Shown piece after piece: positions 25,543 to 34,629 of a stretch of 64,000 bases of DNA. The stretch's first letter is position 1. Every line of letters starts with the position of its first letter. Below the pieces are notes generated by a model that saw nothing but the letters and a program-made list of their open reading frames with translations, did not search any database and was not told the DNA's origin. The DNA lies in NCBI RefSeq assembly GCF_019396325.1, contig NZ_JAHKRO010000039.1:1-64000 (forward strand), written 5' to 3'. A program made the position numbers and the translations under genes. The DNA is from Nonomuraea ceibae. GTDB taxonomy: Bacteria > Actinomycetota > Actinomycetes > Streptosporangiales > Streptosporangiaceae.

Positions 25543-26982
25543 TCACCAGCTCTGGTGCAGCGGCATCCCCTCCGCGTAGCCGGAGGAGCTCTGGATGCCG
25601 ACGACGGCCTGCTCGTGGAACTCCTCCAGGGTGCCCGCCCCGGCGTACGTGCACGAGGAGCGCAGCCCGGCCACGATGGCGTCGATCTGGTCCTCCACGC
25701 TGGGCCGGCGCGGGTCGAGGTACATGCGGGAGGTGGAGATGCCCTCCTCGAACAGCGCCTTCCTGGCGCGGTCGAACGCGCTGTCCTCGGCGGTGCGCAG
25801 CCGGACGGCGCGGGCGGAGGCCATGCCGAAGTTCTCCTTGTAGCGGCGGCCGTCGGCGTCGGTGCGGGCGTCGCCCGGCGACTCGTACGTCCCGGCGAAC
25901 CAGGAGCCGATCATGACGTTCGCGGCCCCGGCGGCCAGGGCGAGCGCCACGTCGCGGGGGTGGCGGACGCCGCCGTCGGCCCACACGTGCCGGCCGAGCC
26001 GGCGCGCCTCGGCCGAGCACTCCAGGACGGCGGAGAACTGCGGCCGGCCGACGCCGGTCATCATGCGCGTGGTGCACATGGCGCCCGGCCCGACGCCGAC
26101 CTTGACGATGTCGGCGCCCGCGTCGACCAGGTCGCGGACCCCGGAGGCGGTCACCACGTTGCCGGCCGCGACGGGCACGCCGGGTTCGAGCGCGCGCACG
26201 GCCCGCAGCGCGGCGATCATCTTCTCCTGGTGCCCGTGGGCGGTGTCGACGACCAGGCAGTCGACCCCGGCGTCGAGGAGCTCCTTGGCCTTGGCGGCGA
26301 CGTCGCCGTTGACGCCGACGGCGGCGGCGATCCGCAGCCTGCCCTGGCTGTCCACGGCGGGCTGGTAGAGGGTGGCGCGCAGCGCGCCGGTGCGGGTGAG
26401 GATGCCGACGAGGCGGCCCTCGGCGTCGACGATGGGGGCCAGCCGGTGGCGTCCCTCGTGCAGCCGGTCGAAGGCGGTGCGCGGGTCGAGCCCGGCGGGC
26501 AGCGTGAGCAGCTCGCTGGACATCACCTGGGAGAGCTGCGTGTACATGTCCACGCCCTGGCAGTCGGCGTCGGTGACGACGCCGACGGGCCGGTTCTCCC
26601 AGTCGACGACGATGACCGCGTTGTGCGCCCGCTTGGGCAGCAGCTGCAGCGCCTCGCCGACGGTGTCGTGGGCGGTGAGGGTGAGGGGGGTGTCGTGCAC
26701 GAGGTCGCGCTTCTTGACCCAGTCGACGACGTCGGCGACCACGTCGAAGGGGATGTCCTGCGGGATCACGGCGATGCCGCCGCGGCGGGCGATGGTCTCG
26801 GCCATGCGGCGGCCGGCGACCGCGGTCATGTTGGCCACGACGACCGGGATCGTGGTGCCGGTTCCGTCGTGCGTCGACAGGTCGACCGCGAGACGGGAGT
26901 TGACCGAGGAACGCGACGGCACCATGAAGACGTCGCTGTAGGTCAGGTCGTACTGCGGCTCCATGCCGTTGAGAAATTTCAC
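25543..26982 (-). CDS. guaB1: GuaB1-type IMP dehydrogenase/GMP reductase with CBS pair
   Basis: A 479-residue TIM-barrel enzyme of the IMPDH/GMPR family. Two CBS domains lie at about residues 95-210. The catalytic Cys is in GPGAMCTTR. The N-terminus (KFLNGMEPQYDLTYSDVFMVPSR) and C-terminus are those of the actinobacterial GuaB1 branch. The mycobacterial GuaB1 protein was shown to be a GMP reductase regulated through its CBS domains, so conversion of GMP to IMP is more likely here than IMP oxidation. The start is GTG at 26982 or ATG at 26988; no Shine-Dalgarno is seen and a TAAGAT box lies 8 nt upstream. Confidence 0.88.
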   Translation of the reverse strand: MKFLNGMEPQYDLTYSDVFMVPSRSSVNSRLAVDLSTHDGTGTTIPVVVANMTAVAGRRMAETIARRGGIAVIPQDIPFDVVADVVDWVKKRDLVHDTPLTLTAHDTVGEALQLLPKRAHNAVIVVDWENRPVGVVTDADCQGVDMYTQLSQVMSSELLTLPAGLDPRTAFDRLHEGRHRLAPIVDAEGRLVGILTRTGALRATLYQPAVDSQGRLRIAAAVGVNGDVAAKAKELLDAGVDCLVVDTAHGHQEKMIAALRAVRALEPGVPVAAGNVVTASGVRDLVDAGADIVKVGVGPGAMCTTRMMTGVGRPQFSAVLECSAEARRLGRHVWADGGVRHPRDVALALAAGAANVMIGSWFAGTYESPGDARTDADGRRYKENFGMASARAVRLRTAEDSAFDRARKALFEEGISTSRMYLDPRRPSVEDQIDAIVAGLRSSCTYAGAGTLEEFHEQAVVGIQSSSGYAEGMPLHQSW

Positions 26983-27081
26983 GTTCATCCATCTTATGAG
27001 GTAACGGGTCCTACCTAGGGAATTCCCCCTTTGTGGTGGGCTTATGATCGGCCCGGACACTTCTGGGGGATGGAGGGGCGT

Positions 27082-27534
27082 GTGGACGTCACCAATCGGG
27101 ACGAGATGCTCGTCGTGGGGTTCGCGGTGCGGACCACGAACGCCGACGAGATGGATCCCGCGCGGGCCAAGCTGCCCGCGCTGTGGCAGCGGGCGGGGGC
27201 GCCGGGCGCGTTCGCGCACGTGCCGGGCCGGGTGGACGAGAACCTGTACGCGGTGCTGACCGACTACGAGAGCGACCACCACGGCGCCTACACGCAGATC
27301 GTCGGCATCGGCGTCCGCACGGTGCCGAGGCTGCCGGAGGGCATGGTGGCGGTGCGGGTGCCGGCGGCGCAGTCGCTGCTGGTGGAGGCGCGCGGCCCGA
27401 TGCCGCAGGCGATCGTGGAGGCGTGGCAGCGGGTGTGGAAGCACACCGAGTCGGGCGGCACGCCGGCCCGTTCGTTCGGCACGGACCTGGAGGTGCACCA
27501 CCCCGGCGGCGCCGACCTCTACGTGGCCGTCTAG
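27082..27534 (+). CDS. GyrI-like effector-binding domain protein
   Basis: A 150-residue stand-alone GyrI/SOUL-like small-molecule-binding domain, the type also fused to AraC and MerR regulators. The typical strand VVGFAVRTTNADEM, the central LYAVLTDYESDHHGAYTQIVGI and the Glu-containing HTESGG..FGTDLEVH are present. The GTG at 27082 has GGAGG 5 nt upstream; ATG at 27070 is an alternative. No DNA-binding domain is attached, so it may sequester or degrade a ligand. It converges with the TetR gene (4-bp overlap). Confidence 0.75.
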   Translation: MDVTNRDEMLVVGFAVRTTNADEMDPARAKLPALWQRAGAPGAFAHVPGRVDENLYAVLTDYESDHHGAYTQIVGIGVRTVPRLPEGMVAVRVPAAQSLLVEARGPMPQAIVEAWQRVWKHTESGGTPARSFGTDLEVHHPGGADLYVAV

Positions 27535-28058
27535 GGCAGCCCGAGCGCGGCGGCGGCGGCCTCGACGGCGACGGGCTTGACCTCGTCGAGGGCCAGGTGG
27601 GCGTACTCCACGGCGCAGTCGGACATCCCGCCGAGCCCGACGGTGGCGCGGACCTGCTGGGCCACGGTGAGCTCGTCGCCCAGCAGCAGGAAGACCAGCC
27701 GTCGCCGCCAGGCCATGAAGCGCTCGCCCATGTCGAGGTAGGAGAGCGTGTTGAGGTCGCGCAGCATCATGGAGATGACCTCGCGGTGCCGCCAGACGAG
27801 GTCGAAGTAGTCCTCCAGCAGCCGCCTGGGGTCGCCCCGCTCCCGGCCCGTGACGAACCGGTCGATGTCGTCGATCATCGGCTCGATGATGCTGCGGACC
27901 AGGTCATCGCGTGAGGCGAAGTGGTAGTAGAGGGCCGGCTTGGTGATGCCGAGCCGGTCGGAGATCTGGCGCAGGCTCGTCTGCTGGATGCCCTGGAGCG
28001 CGAACAGCTCGCGCGCCACTGCCTGGATGCGGGTCTTGGTGTCGCTGGGCCTGGCCAT
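27531..28058 (-). CDS. TetR-family regulator
   Basis: A 175-residue TetR repressor. The HTH is at about residues 9-53 (TRIQAVARELFALQGIQQTS..ISDRLGITKPALYYHF). The C-terminal ligand domain is helical with no recognisable pocket motif. The divergent flavin monooxygenase starts 91 bp away. Two copies of a 20-bp element lie between them, one 15 bp before this ATG, so it very probably represses itself and the monooxygenase. Confidence 0.9.
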   Translation of the reverse strand: MARPSDTKTRIQAVARELFALQGIQQTSLRQISDRLGITKPALYYHFASRDDLVRSIIEPMIDDIDRFVTGRERGDPRRLLEDYFDLVWRHREVISMMLRDLNTLSYLDMGERFMAWRRRLVFLLLGDELTVAQQVRATVGLGGMSDCAVEYAHLALDEVKPVAVEAAAAALGLP

Positions 28059-28073
28059 GCTCCAAGCGTAATC

Positions 28074-28093
28074 CTTACCTCCCGTTAAGTAAG
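28074..28093. promoter_or_regulatory. TetR operator copy 1
   Basis: CTTACCTCCCGTTAAGTAAG, with CTTAC/GTAAG ends inverted. It lies 15 bp upstream of the TetR gene. Confidence 0.7.
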
Positions 28094-28118
28094 CCCTTGC
28101 GCCTTCGCCGCGCACCCA

Positions 28119-28138
28119 CTTACCATCCGTTAAGTAAG
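28119..28138. promoter_or_regulatory. TetR operator copy 2
   Basis: CTTACCATCCGTTAAGTAAG differs from copy 1 at two positions and starts 45 bp after it. It abuts the Shine-Dalgarno of the monooxygenase gene, so bound repressor would block its transcription. Confidence 0.7.
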
Positions 28139-28149
28139 GAGGTGCTGCC

Positions 28150-29376
28150 ATGCGCGTACTCATCTCCGGCGCCAGCGTCGCCGGACCCGCACTGGCCTAC
28201 TGGCTCACCCGATACGGATTCGAGGTCACGGTCGTCGAGCGCGCCCCCGCGCTGCGCAAGACGGGCGGCCACGCGGTCGACCTGTTCAGGCCCGCCCTGG
28301 ACATCGCCGAGCGGATGGGCGTCCTGGACCGGATCCAGGAGATGAAGACCGGCACGGAGCGGCTGACCATGTACACCGAGGGCCACGAGCGCCCGGTGGT
28401 GGTCGAGCTGCGCAGGATGATGGCCGGGGTCTCCGACCGGCACGCCGAGATCATGCGCGACGACCTGAGCGAGATCTTCTTCGACGCCACCCGGGACGAC
28501 GCCGAGTACGTCTTCGGCGACTCCATCACCGCGATCTCCGGCGACGGCGAGGTGACGTTCGAGCGCGGCCAGGCCCGGAGGTTCGACCTGGTGGTGGGCG
28601 CCGACGGGCTGCACTCCAACGTGCGCCGCCTGGTCTTCGGCCCCGAATCGGACTTCTCCACCTGGATCGGCGCCTACCTGGCCGTCGTCTCCGTCCCCAA
28701 CTTCCTCGGCCTGGACGCCACGGTGGAGGGGCTGAGCGGCGTCGGCAGGATGGCGGCGCTGTACGGCGCGGCCCGCCTGCCCGACGCGCGGGCGCTGTTC
28801 ATGTTCCGCCCCGCCGAGCCGATCGACTACCACTACCGCGACGTGGAGCGGCAGAAGGACCTGCTGCGCGAGCACTTCGCCGATTTCGGCTGGCACGTGC
28901 CCCGGCTGCTGGCGGAGCTCGACACCACCCCGGCGTTCTACTTCGACTCGATCACCCAGCTCCGTCTGGACTCGTGGTCGCGCGGGCGCGTCACGCTGGT
29001 CGGCGACGCCGGCTACTGTCCGGGCCCGGCCGTCGGCGGCAGCACCAGCCTGGCCGTGGTGGGCGCGTACGTGCTGGCGGGCGAGCTCGCCGCGGCCGGC
29101 GGGGACCCCGCGCGGGCCTTCCCGGCCTACGAGGCCGAGATCGGCGAGTACGTGCGCCGCAGCCGCTCGTTCGCCGTGTCGGCGGCCAGGAAGCTGGTGC
29201 CGGGCAGCCCGGGGGGCCTGTGGGCGCTGCGCGCCGCCGCCGGGCTGATCGGCCTGATGCCCGCCGGGGTGACCCGGGCGGTGTCGAAGCTGGGCGCCCG
29301 GGGGGTCAGGCTGCACGACGAGATCGCGCTCAAGGACTACACCGCCCACGAGGTCCGTACGGCGGCGCGTCCCTGA
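28150..29376 (+). CDS. FAD-dependent monooxygenase (class A)
   Basis: A 408-residue flavoprotein hydroxylase of the PHBH fold. The FAD motif is ISGASVAGPALAYWL (residues 4-18), a variant GxSxxG. VGADGLHSNVR is the mid-protein DG motif and GDAGYCPGPAVGGS the second FAD motif. Such enzymes hydroxylate aromatic or polyketide substrates and often inactivate antibiotics. GGAGG lies 7 nt before the ATG. TetR control suggests induction by the compound it modifies. It converges with the CaiB-family gene. Confidence 0.9.
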   Translation: MRVLISGASVAGPALAYWLTRYGFEVTVVERAPALRKTGGHAVDLFRPALDIAERMGVLDRIQEMKTGTERLTMYTEGHERPVVVELRRMMAGVSDRHAEIMRDDLSEIFFDATRDDAEYVFGDSITAISGDGEVTFERGQARRFDLVVGADGLHSNVRRLVFGPESDFSTWIGAYLAVVSVPNFLGLDATVEGLSGVGRMAALYGAARLPDARALFMFRPAEPIDYHYRDVERQKDLLREHFADFGWHVPRLLAELDTTPAFYFDSITQLRLDSWSRGRVTLVGDAGYCPGPAVGGSTSLAVVGAYVLAGELAAAGGDPARAFPAYEAEIGEYVRRSRSFAVSAARKLVPGSPGGLWALRAAAGLIGLMPAGVTRAVSKLGARGVRLHDEIALKDYTAHEVRTAARP

Positions 29377-29382
29377 GCGCGG

Positions 29383-30504
29383 TCAGGCCAGCACGCCCTG
29401 GGCGCGCAGCTTGGCCGCGGCCTCGGCGTTGATCCCCCACGCGGACAGGTCGGCGAGCCGGGTCGCGGGCGACAGGTCGGGGGCGGGCGCGCCCACCAGG
29501 CGCGGCGCGGGCGCGGGCTGGCTGAGACCGCCGGACTCGACGAAGGCGCCCCTGGCCACGTTGTGCGGGTGATCGGGCGCCTCGGCCATCGACAGCACCG
29601 GCGAGACGCAGGCGTCGGAGCCGTCGAACACGGCCTCCCACTCGGCCCTGGTCCGGGTCCGGAACTCGGCGGCCAGCCGCTCGCGCAGGGCAGGCCACTG
29701 GGCCCGGTCGTCGCGGTCGGGCAGGCCGGTCAGGCCCATCAGCCGCACCATCGTGTCCCAGAACTGCGGCTCCAGCGCCCCCACCGCCATGTACTGGCCG
29801 TCGGCGGTCTCGTACGTGTCGTACATGGGGGCGCCGGTGTCGAGCAGGTTGGTGCCGCGCGGCCCCCAGAAGCCGCCGCGCACGCCCTGGTAGAACATCG
29901 CGAACAGGATCGCGGCGCCGTCGACCATGGCGGCGTCGATGACCTTGCCCTGGCCGGTGCGCTCGCGTTCGAACAGGGCCAGCAGCACGCCGTAGGCGAG
30001 CATGAGGCCGCCGCCGGCGAAGTCGCCCAGGATGTTGATCGGCGGGGTGGGCTTGTCGCCCTCGCGGCCCAGCATGGACAGCACGCCGGAGATCGCGATG
30101 TAGTCGATGTCGTGCCCGGCGGTGGGCGCCAGCGGGCCGTCCTGGCCCCAGCCGGTCATCCGGCCGTAGATCAGGCGCTCGTTGACCGCGTGGAGGTCGT
30201 CCGGGCCGATGCCGAGCCGTTCGGCCACGCCGGGCCGGAACACCTCGATGACCACGTCGGCGGCGCGGGCCAGGTCCTTGAACGCGGCCACGCCGTCGGG
30301 CGACTTGAGGTCGAGCCCGATCGTGCGCTTGCCGCGGTCCATCACGTCGGTCCTGGGCCGGTCGGAGACCGCGCCGACCCGGTCGACGCGCAGCACCTCG
30401 GCGCCGTGGTCGGCGAGCATCATCCCGGCGAACGGCCCCGGCGCGAGCCCGGCCAGCTCCAGCACCCGGACTCCGGCCAGCGGGCCCTGGCGTCCCTCGG
30501 TCAT
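29383..30504 (-). CDS. CaiB/BaiF-family protein, alpha-methylacyl-CoA racemase-like
   Basis: A 373-residue class III CoA-transferase-fold protein. The N-terminal GVRVLELAGLAPGPFAGMMLADHGAEV is typical. The segment AGHDIDYIAISGVL matches the catalytic-Asp region of mycobacterial alpha-methylacyl-CoA racemase, and MEAP.. at SMAEAPDHP also fits that branch. Racemisation of 2-methyl-branched acyl-CoA for beta-oxidation is the likely reaction. GGGGG lies 6 nt before the ATG at 30504; an ATG at 30510 is possible. Confidence 0.85.
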   Translation of the reverse strand: MTEGRQGPLAGVRVLELAGLAPGPFAGMMLADHGAEVLRVDRVGAVSDRPRTDVMDRGKRTIGLDLKSPDGVAAFKDLARAADVVIEVFRPGVAERLGIGPDDLHAVNERLIYGRMTGWGQDGPLAPTAGHDIDYIAISGVLSMLGREGDKPTPPINILGDFAGGGLMLAYGVLLALFERERTGQGKVIDAAMVDGAAILFAMFYQGVRGGFWGPRGTNLLDTGAPMYDTYETADGQYMAVGALEPQFWDTMVRLMGLTGLPDRDDRAQWPALRERLAAEFRTRTRAEWEAVFDGSDACVSPVLSMAEAPDHPHNVARGAFVESGGLSQPAPAPRLVGAPAPDLSPATRLADLSAWGINAEAAAKLRAQGVLA

Positions 30505-30627
30505 CGGCATCCCCCTAGTAGAACAACATTCGGTGAGTCGTGGCAAGACGCTCGCCGGACAGGCCATCAGAGACGTGTGAGGTATGGGAAACTTGCCCAC
30601 TATTCGGGTGGTCTACAGGGGTAGGAC

Positions 30628-32160
30628 ATGGATTCGGAGAGCAGCGAGCTGATCGCCAAGCGCTACCGGTTACTGCGCGAGCTCGGCCGCGGGGGCATGG
30701 GCGTGGTCTGGGAAGGCCGGGACACGCTGCTCAACCGGCCCTGCGCGATCAAGGAGGTCGTGCTGCCCGACGGCCTGCCCAAGGCCGAGCGGGACCGCAT
30801 GCTGGTGCGCACCGCGCGGGAGGCGCGCACGGCGGCCAAGCTCAACCATCCGTCCGTCGTGGCGATCTACGACGTGGTGGAGGAGGACGGCCGGCCCTGG
30901 ATCATCATGGAGCTGGTGCCCGCCCCCTCGGTCGAGCAGGTCGTGGCCGCCTCCGGCGCGCTGCCCGTGCGCGAGGCCGCCGACGTGGGACGGCAGGTGC
31001 TGTCCGCGCTGCGCGCCGCGCACGAGCTGGGCGTCCTGCACCGCGACGTCAAGCCCGCCAACATCCTGCTGACCGGCGAGGGCCGGGCGGTGCTCACCGA
31101 CTTCGGCATCGCCACCGCCGAGGGCGACTCCTCGCTGACCAGCACCGGCATGGTGACCGGCTCGCCCAGCTTCCTGGCCCCGGAACGGGTCCGCGCCGCC
31201 GAGGCCGGCCCCGCCTCCGACCTGTGGTCGCTGGGCGCCACCCTGTACGCCACGATGCTCGGCCGCTCGCCGTTCGAGCGGGGCGAGCCCATGGCCACGC
31301 TCAACGCGCTGCTCAACGAGGAGCCGGACTACCGCAGGATCCCGCCCGCCATGCACCCCGTGCTCAAGGGGCTGCTGCGCAAGGAGCCGGAGGAGCGGCT
31401 GACCGCCGAGCAGGCCGACGAACTGCTGGCCGCCATCGGCGCGACCCGGCCCGCCCACGCCGACCAGCACGTCCCGGACAAGAAGCCGGGCCGGTCCGGC
31501 CGTACGCTCATCGCGGCCGTCACGGCGGCGGTCGTGGTCGTGGCGGCGGGCACGATCACCTACCTGCGCGCCTCCGCGCCGCCCGAGGTCGCGCGCAAGC
31601 AGGTGGCGCACGCGGCCGCGACGAGCCCGATGCCGAGCCCGCCGGCCACCACGCAGGCGCCCACGCCCACCGTCACCGCCACCCCGACGCCCACGCCCAC
31701 CCGGACGCGGCCGCCGGTGCGCGCCTACGTCTCGCGCGACGGCTGGACGATCAGGCGGCCCATCGGCTGGCGGGGCGCGCTCAACGAGTCGTTCACCGAG
31801 TGGACCCGCCGCGACCGGGCCGGCCACCTAGGCGTCGAGGCCGTCTACGCCAAGCTCGACCCGCACCAGCTCCTGCGCGACGCCGAGGAGGTCTTCCGGC
31901 AGAACGGCGCCGAGGTACGGAACCTGGGCCGCCGGACCGTCATGCACCACGGGACCAAGGCCGTGGAGTGGGAGTTCACCTGGACCGCGGGGGAGGGCGC
32001 GCCGTGGGCGGCGCCGGGCACCCGCTACAGGGAGGTGCGCCGCGCGCTGGCCGTGGGCGACACCGCCTACATCCTGTCGTGGACGTTCGACGAGACCCAG
32101 TGGCGGCGCAACACCCGCCTGATGCGCCAGGTGATCGGGAGCTTTACCGTAGGCGCATGA
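30628..32160 (+). CDS. Transmembrane Ser/Thr protein kinase (PASTA-less)
   Basis: A 510-residue Hanks-type kinase. The Gly loop is GRGGMGVV, Lys42 in CAIKEV binds ATP, HRD places the catalytic Asp at 140 and DFG is at 158-160. One membrane helix lies at about residues 293-314. A Thr/Pro spacer follows and an extracellular domain of about 140 residues (YVSRDGWTIRRPIGW..) ends the protein. There are no PASTA repeats, so it is not PknB. The external domain presumably senses a signal. The stop overlaps the next start (ATGA), coupling it to the dehydrogenase. Confidence 0.92.
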   Translation: MDSESSELIAKRYRLLRELGRGGMGVVWEGRDTLLNRPCAIKEVVLPDGLPKAERDRMLVRTAREARTAAKLNHPSVVAIYDVVEEDGRPWIIMELVPAPSVEQVVAASGALPVREAADVGRQVLSALRAAHELGVLHRDVKPANILLTGEGRAVLTDFGIATAEGDSSLTSTGMVTGSPSFLAPERVRAAEAGPASDLWSLGATLYATMLGRSPFERGEPMATLNALLNEEPDYRRIPPAMHPVLKGLLRKEPEERLTAEQADELLAAIGATRPAHADQHVPDKKPGRSGRTLIAAVTAAVVVVAAGTITYLRASAPPEVARKQVAHAAATSPMPSPPATTQAPTPTVTATPTPTPTRTRPPVRAYVSRDGWTIRRPIGWRGALNESFTEWTRRDRAGHLGVEAVYAKLDPHQLLRDAEEVFRQNGAEVRNLGRRTVMHHGTKAVEWEFTWTAGEGAPWAAPGTRYREVRRALAVGDTAYILSWTFDETQWRRNTRLMRQVIGSFTVGA

Positions 32161-33140
32161 CGCCGTGGAACCTGCTGGCACTCCCGCCCCTGCCCGAGGA
32201 ACTCCTGCGCAAGATGCTCGCCCCGCTGGGCGAGCGGGTGTCGGTGCGCGCGCCCGCCGCCCGCGACCGTGACGCGCTGCTGACCGCGCTCGCCGGCGCG
32301 GAGATCGTGCTCGGCGACTGGACGGGCGAGCTGACGCTCGACGCGCGGGCGGTGGCGGCGGCGCCCCGGCTGGCGTTCCTGCAGCAGCCGTCCGTGGGCG
32401 TGGACGGCCACGACCTCGCCGCGCTGGCGGCGGCCGGCGTGCCGGTGGCCAACACGGCGGGCGTCAGCGCGACCGCCGTGGCCGAGTGGTGCCTGGCCGC
32501 CGCGCTCGCGCTGTCGCGCAAGCTGGCCGAGGCCGACGCCGCCGTCCGCGCCGGCGAGTGGCCGCAGCAGGCGCTGCGCCCGGCCGAGCTGCGCGGGCGC
32601 GAGGTCGGCGTCGTCGGCTACGGCCCGATCGGCGTGGCCTGCGCCGGGCTGTTCCGGGCGCTCGGCTGCGAGGTGTCCTACTGGACGCGCACGCCCCGCG
32701 ACGAGCCCGGCTACCGCGACCTGGACGCGCTGCTCGGCTCCAGCGACGTGGTGGTCGTGGCGATCGCGCTGTCGGAGGAGACGCGCGGCCTGGTCGACCC
32801 CCGGCGGCTGCGGCCGGGCGCGCTGCTGGTCAACGCGGCCAGGGGCGGGGTGGTCGACCAGGAAGGGCTCGTCGCCGCGCTGCGCGAGGGCCGGCTCGGC
32901 GGCGCGGCGCTCGACGTCTTCGACACCGAGCCGCTGCCCGCGGGCGACCCGCTGCGCGAGCTGCCGGGCGTGCTGCTGTCGCCGCACGTCGCCGGGGTCA
33001 CCTCCGAGGCCACCGGAAGGCTGCTCACGGCCACCCTGGACAACCTCGCCGCGGCGCTCGACGGGCGGCCGGTGGCCCACGTGGTGAACGGCGTTTCTCC
33101 GATCATCCGGAGGAAATTCGCGGATTCGCCTGTCTTGTAG
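32157..33140 (+). CDS. D-isomer-specific 2-hydroxyacid dehydrogenase
   Basis: A 327-residue NAD(P)-dependent dehydrogenase of the D-lactate/phosphoglycerate dehydrogenase family. The Rossmann motif is VVGYGPIG (near residue 157). The active-site Arg lies in NAARGGVVDQ, the Glu in DVFDTEPLP and the His in LSPHVAG. The substrate is not clear; it lacks the ACT domain of SerA. The ATGA overlap makes it co-translated with the kinase, an unusual pairing that suggests it may be a kinase target. Confidence 0.88.
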   Translation: MTPWNLLALPPLPEELLRKMLAPLGERVSVRAPAARDRDALLTALAGAEIVLGDWTGELTLDARAVAAAPRLAFLQQPSVGVDGHDLAALAAAGVPVANTAGVSATAVAEWCLAAALALSRKLAEADAAVRAGEWPQQALRPAELRGREVGVVGYGPIGVACAGLFRALGCEVSYWTRTPRDEPGYRDLDALLGSSDVVVVAIALSEETRGLVDPRRLRPGALLVNAARGGVVDQEGLVAALREGRLGGAALDVFDTEPLPAGDPLRELPGVLLSPHVAGVTSEATGRLLTATLDNLAAALDGRPVAHVVNGVSPIIRRKFADSPVL

Positions 33141-33183
33141 GGTTTCGAGCTGACACGATGAAGAGTTTTCGTGCGTTTAACGA

Positions 33184-33201
33184 CCCCGGTCTGTTCCGGG
33201 G
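33184..33201. promoter_or_regulatory. Hairpin CCCCGG-6-CCGGGG
   Basis: Perfect 6-bp arms around TCTGTT, 60 bp before the start of the FAD oxidoreductase gene. It could end the kinase-dehydrogenase transcript or fold in the next leader. Confidence 0.4.
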
Positions 33202-33261
33202 ATGTGCCGGAGAGATACGGTCTTGTCGACGATCTCTGCCGGGCTCAAGGGGGGTGCTTGC

Positions 33262-34623
33262 GTGATGACGACGATGTCCACACACCGGCGGGCAGTAGAG
33301 GACATCCGGCGGTCCTATGCCGAGATTCCGGGCGACGCCGCGCCGCGCCTGGCCAAGGCCACGTCCAACCTGTTCAGGTTCCGCGACGCGGGCAAGACGG
33401 CCAAGCTGTCGGCACGCGACCTCGACGAGGTCATCAGCGTCGACCCTGAGACGATGACCGCCGAGGTCCAGGGCATGACCACCTACGAGCACCTGGTCGA
33501 CGCCACGCTCCCGCACGGCCTGATGCCGTACGTGGTGCCGCAGCTGAAGACCATCACGCTCGGCGGCGCCGTGACCGGGCTCGGCATCGAGTCCACCAGT
33601 TTCCGCGACGGCCTGCCGCACGAGTCGGTCGAGGAGCTGGAGATCCTCACCGGCGACGGCCGGGTGATCGTCGCGCGTGACGACAACGAGCACCGCGACC
33701 TGTTCCGCGCGTTCCCCAACTCCTACGGCACGCTGGGCTACGCGCTGCGCATCCGGATCAAGCTCCGCAAGGTCGAGCCGTACGTGCACCTGACCCACAT
33801 CAGGTTCACCGACGCCGCCAAGTGCATGCTCGCCATGCAGGAGATCAGCGAGAGCATGGTCCACGACGGCGAACGGGTCGACTTCGTCGACGGCGTCTTC
33901 TTCGACCCGCAGGAGCTGTACATCACGGTCGGCCGCTTCGCCGACCGCGCCCCGTACGTCTCCGACTACACCGGCATGCGGATCTACTACCAGTCGATCC
34001 GCAAGCGCAACCGCGACTGGCTGACCGTGCGCGACTACCTGTGGCGCTGGGACACCGACTGGTTCTGGTGCTCGCGCGCGTTCGGCGTGCAGCAGCCCGT
34101 GGTGCGCTCGCTGATGCCGCGCCGGTGGATGCGCTCCGACGTCTACCGCAAGCTCGTCGCCCTCGACCGCCAGTACGGGGTGACGGCCAGGATCGACCGG
34201 TGGCGCGGGCAGCCGGTGCACGAGCCGGTCATCCAGGACGTGGAGGTCCCGGTCGAGCGCGGCGCGGCGTTCCTGGAGTTCTTCCACGACAAGGTCGGCA
34301 TGACGCCGGTGTGGATGTGCCCGCTGCGCGCCGGTTCACGCTGGCCCCTCTATCCGCTGGAGCCGGGCAAGCTCTACGTGAACTTCGGCTTCTGGGGCAT
34401 GGTCCCGCTGCCCCGGGGACAGTTCGACGGCTACTACAACCGGTTGATCGAGAACGCGGTGCACGAGCTCGACGGGCACAAGTCGCTCTACTCGACGTCC
34501 TTCTACGCCCGTGATCAGTTCTGGGAGCTGTACAACGGTGACGGTTACTGGCCGGTCAAGCGGGAATACGACCCGGGCGGTCGCCTGCTCGACCTGTACG
34601 ACAAGTGTGTACGGGGAAGGTGA
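33262..34623 (+). CDS. tmsA: FAD-binding oxidoreductase, TmsA-like methylene-lipid reductase
   Basis: A 453-residue flavoprotein. An N-terminal PCMH-type FAD domain (YEHLVDATLPHGLMPYVVPQL..GGAVTGLGIE, residues about 60-115) precedes a long C-terminal domain. The pairing with a cyclopropane-synthase-like methyltransferase 6 bp downstream is that of tmsA-tmsB (bfaA/B in mycobacteria). There TmsB adds a methylene to C10 of oleoyl chains and TmsA reduces it to 10-methylstearate. 10-Methyl-branched acids are a chemotaxonomic mark of Streptosporangiaceae. GGGGGG lies 7 nt before the GTG; an ATG follows immediately. Confidence 0.8.
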   Translation: MMTTMSTHRRAVEDIRRSYAEIPGDAAPRLAKATSNLFRFRDAGKTAKLSARDLDEVISVDPETMTAEVQGMTTYEHLVDATLPHGLMPYVVPQLKTITLGGAVTGLGIESTSFRDGLPHESVEELEILTGDGRVIVARDDNEHRDLFRAFPNSYGTLGYALRIRIKLRKVEPYVHLTHIRFTDAAKCMLAMQEISESMVHDGERVDFVDGVFFDPQELYITVGRFADRAPYVSDYTGMRIYYQSIRKRNRDWLTVRDYLWRWDTDWFWCSRAFGVQQPVVRSLMPRRWMRSDVYRKLVALDRQYGVTARIDRWRGQPVHEPVIQDVEVPVERGAAFLEFFHDKVGMTPVWMCPLRAGSRWPLYPLEPGKLYVNFGFWGMVPLPRGQFDGYYNRLIENAVHELDGHKSLYSTSFYARDQFWELYNGDGYWPVKREYDPGGRLLDLYDKCVRGR

Positions 34624-34629
34624 TGGCAG

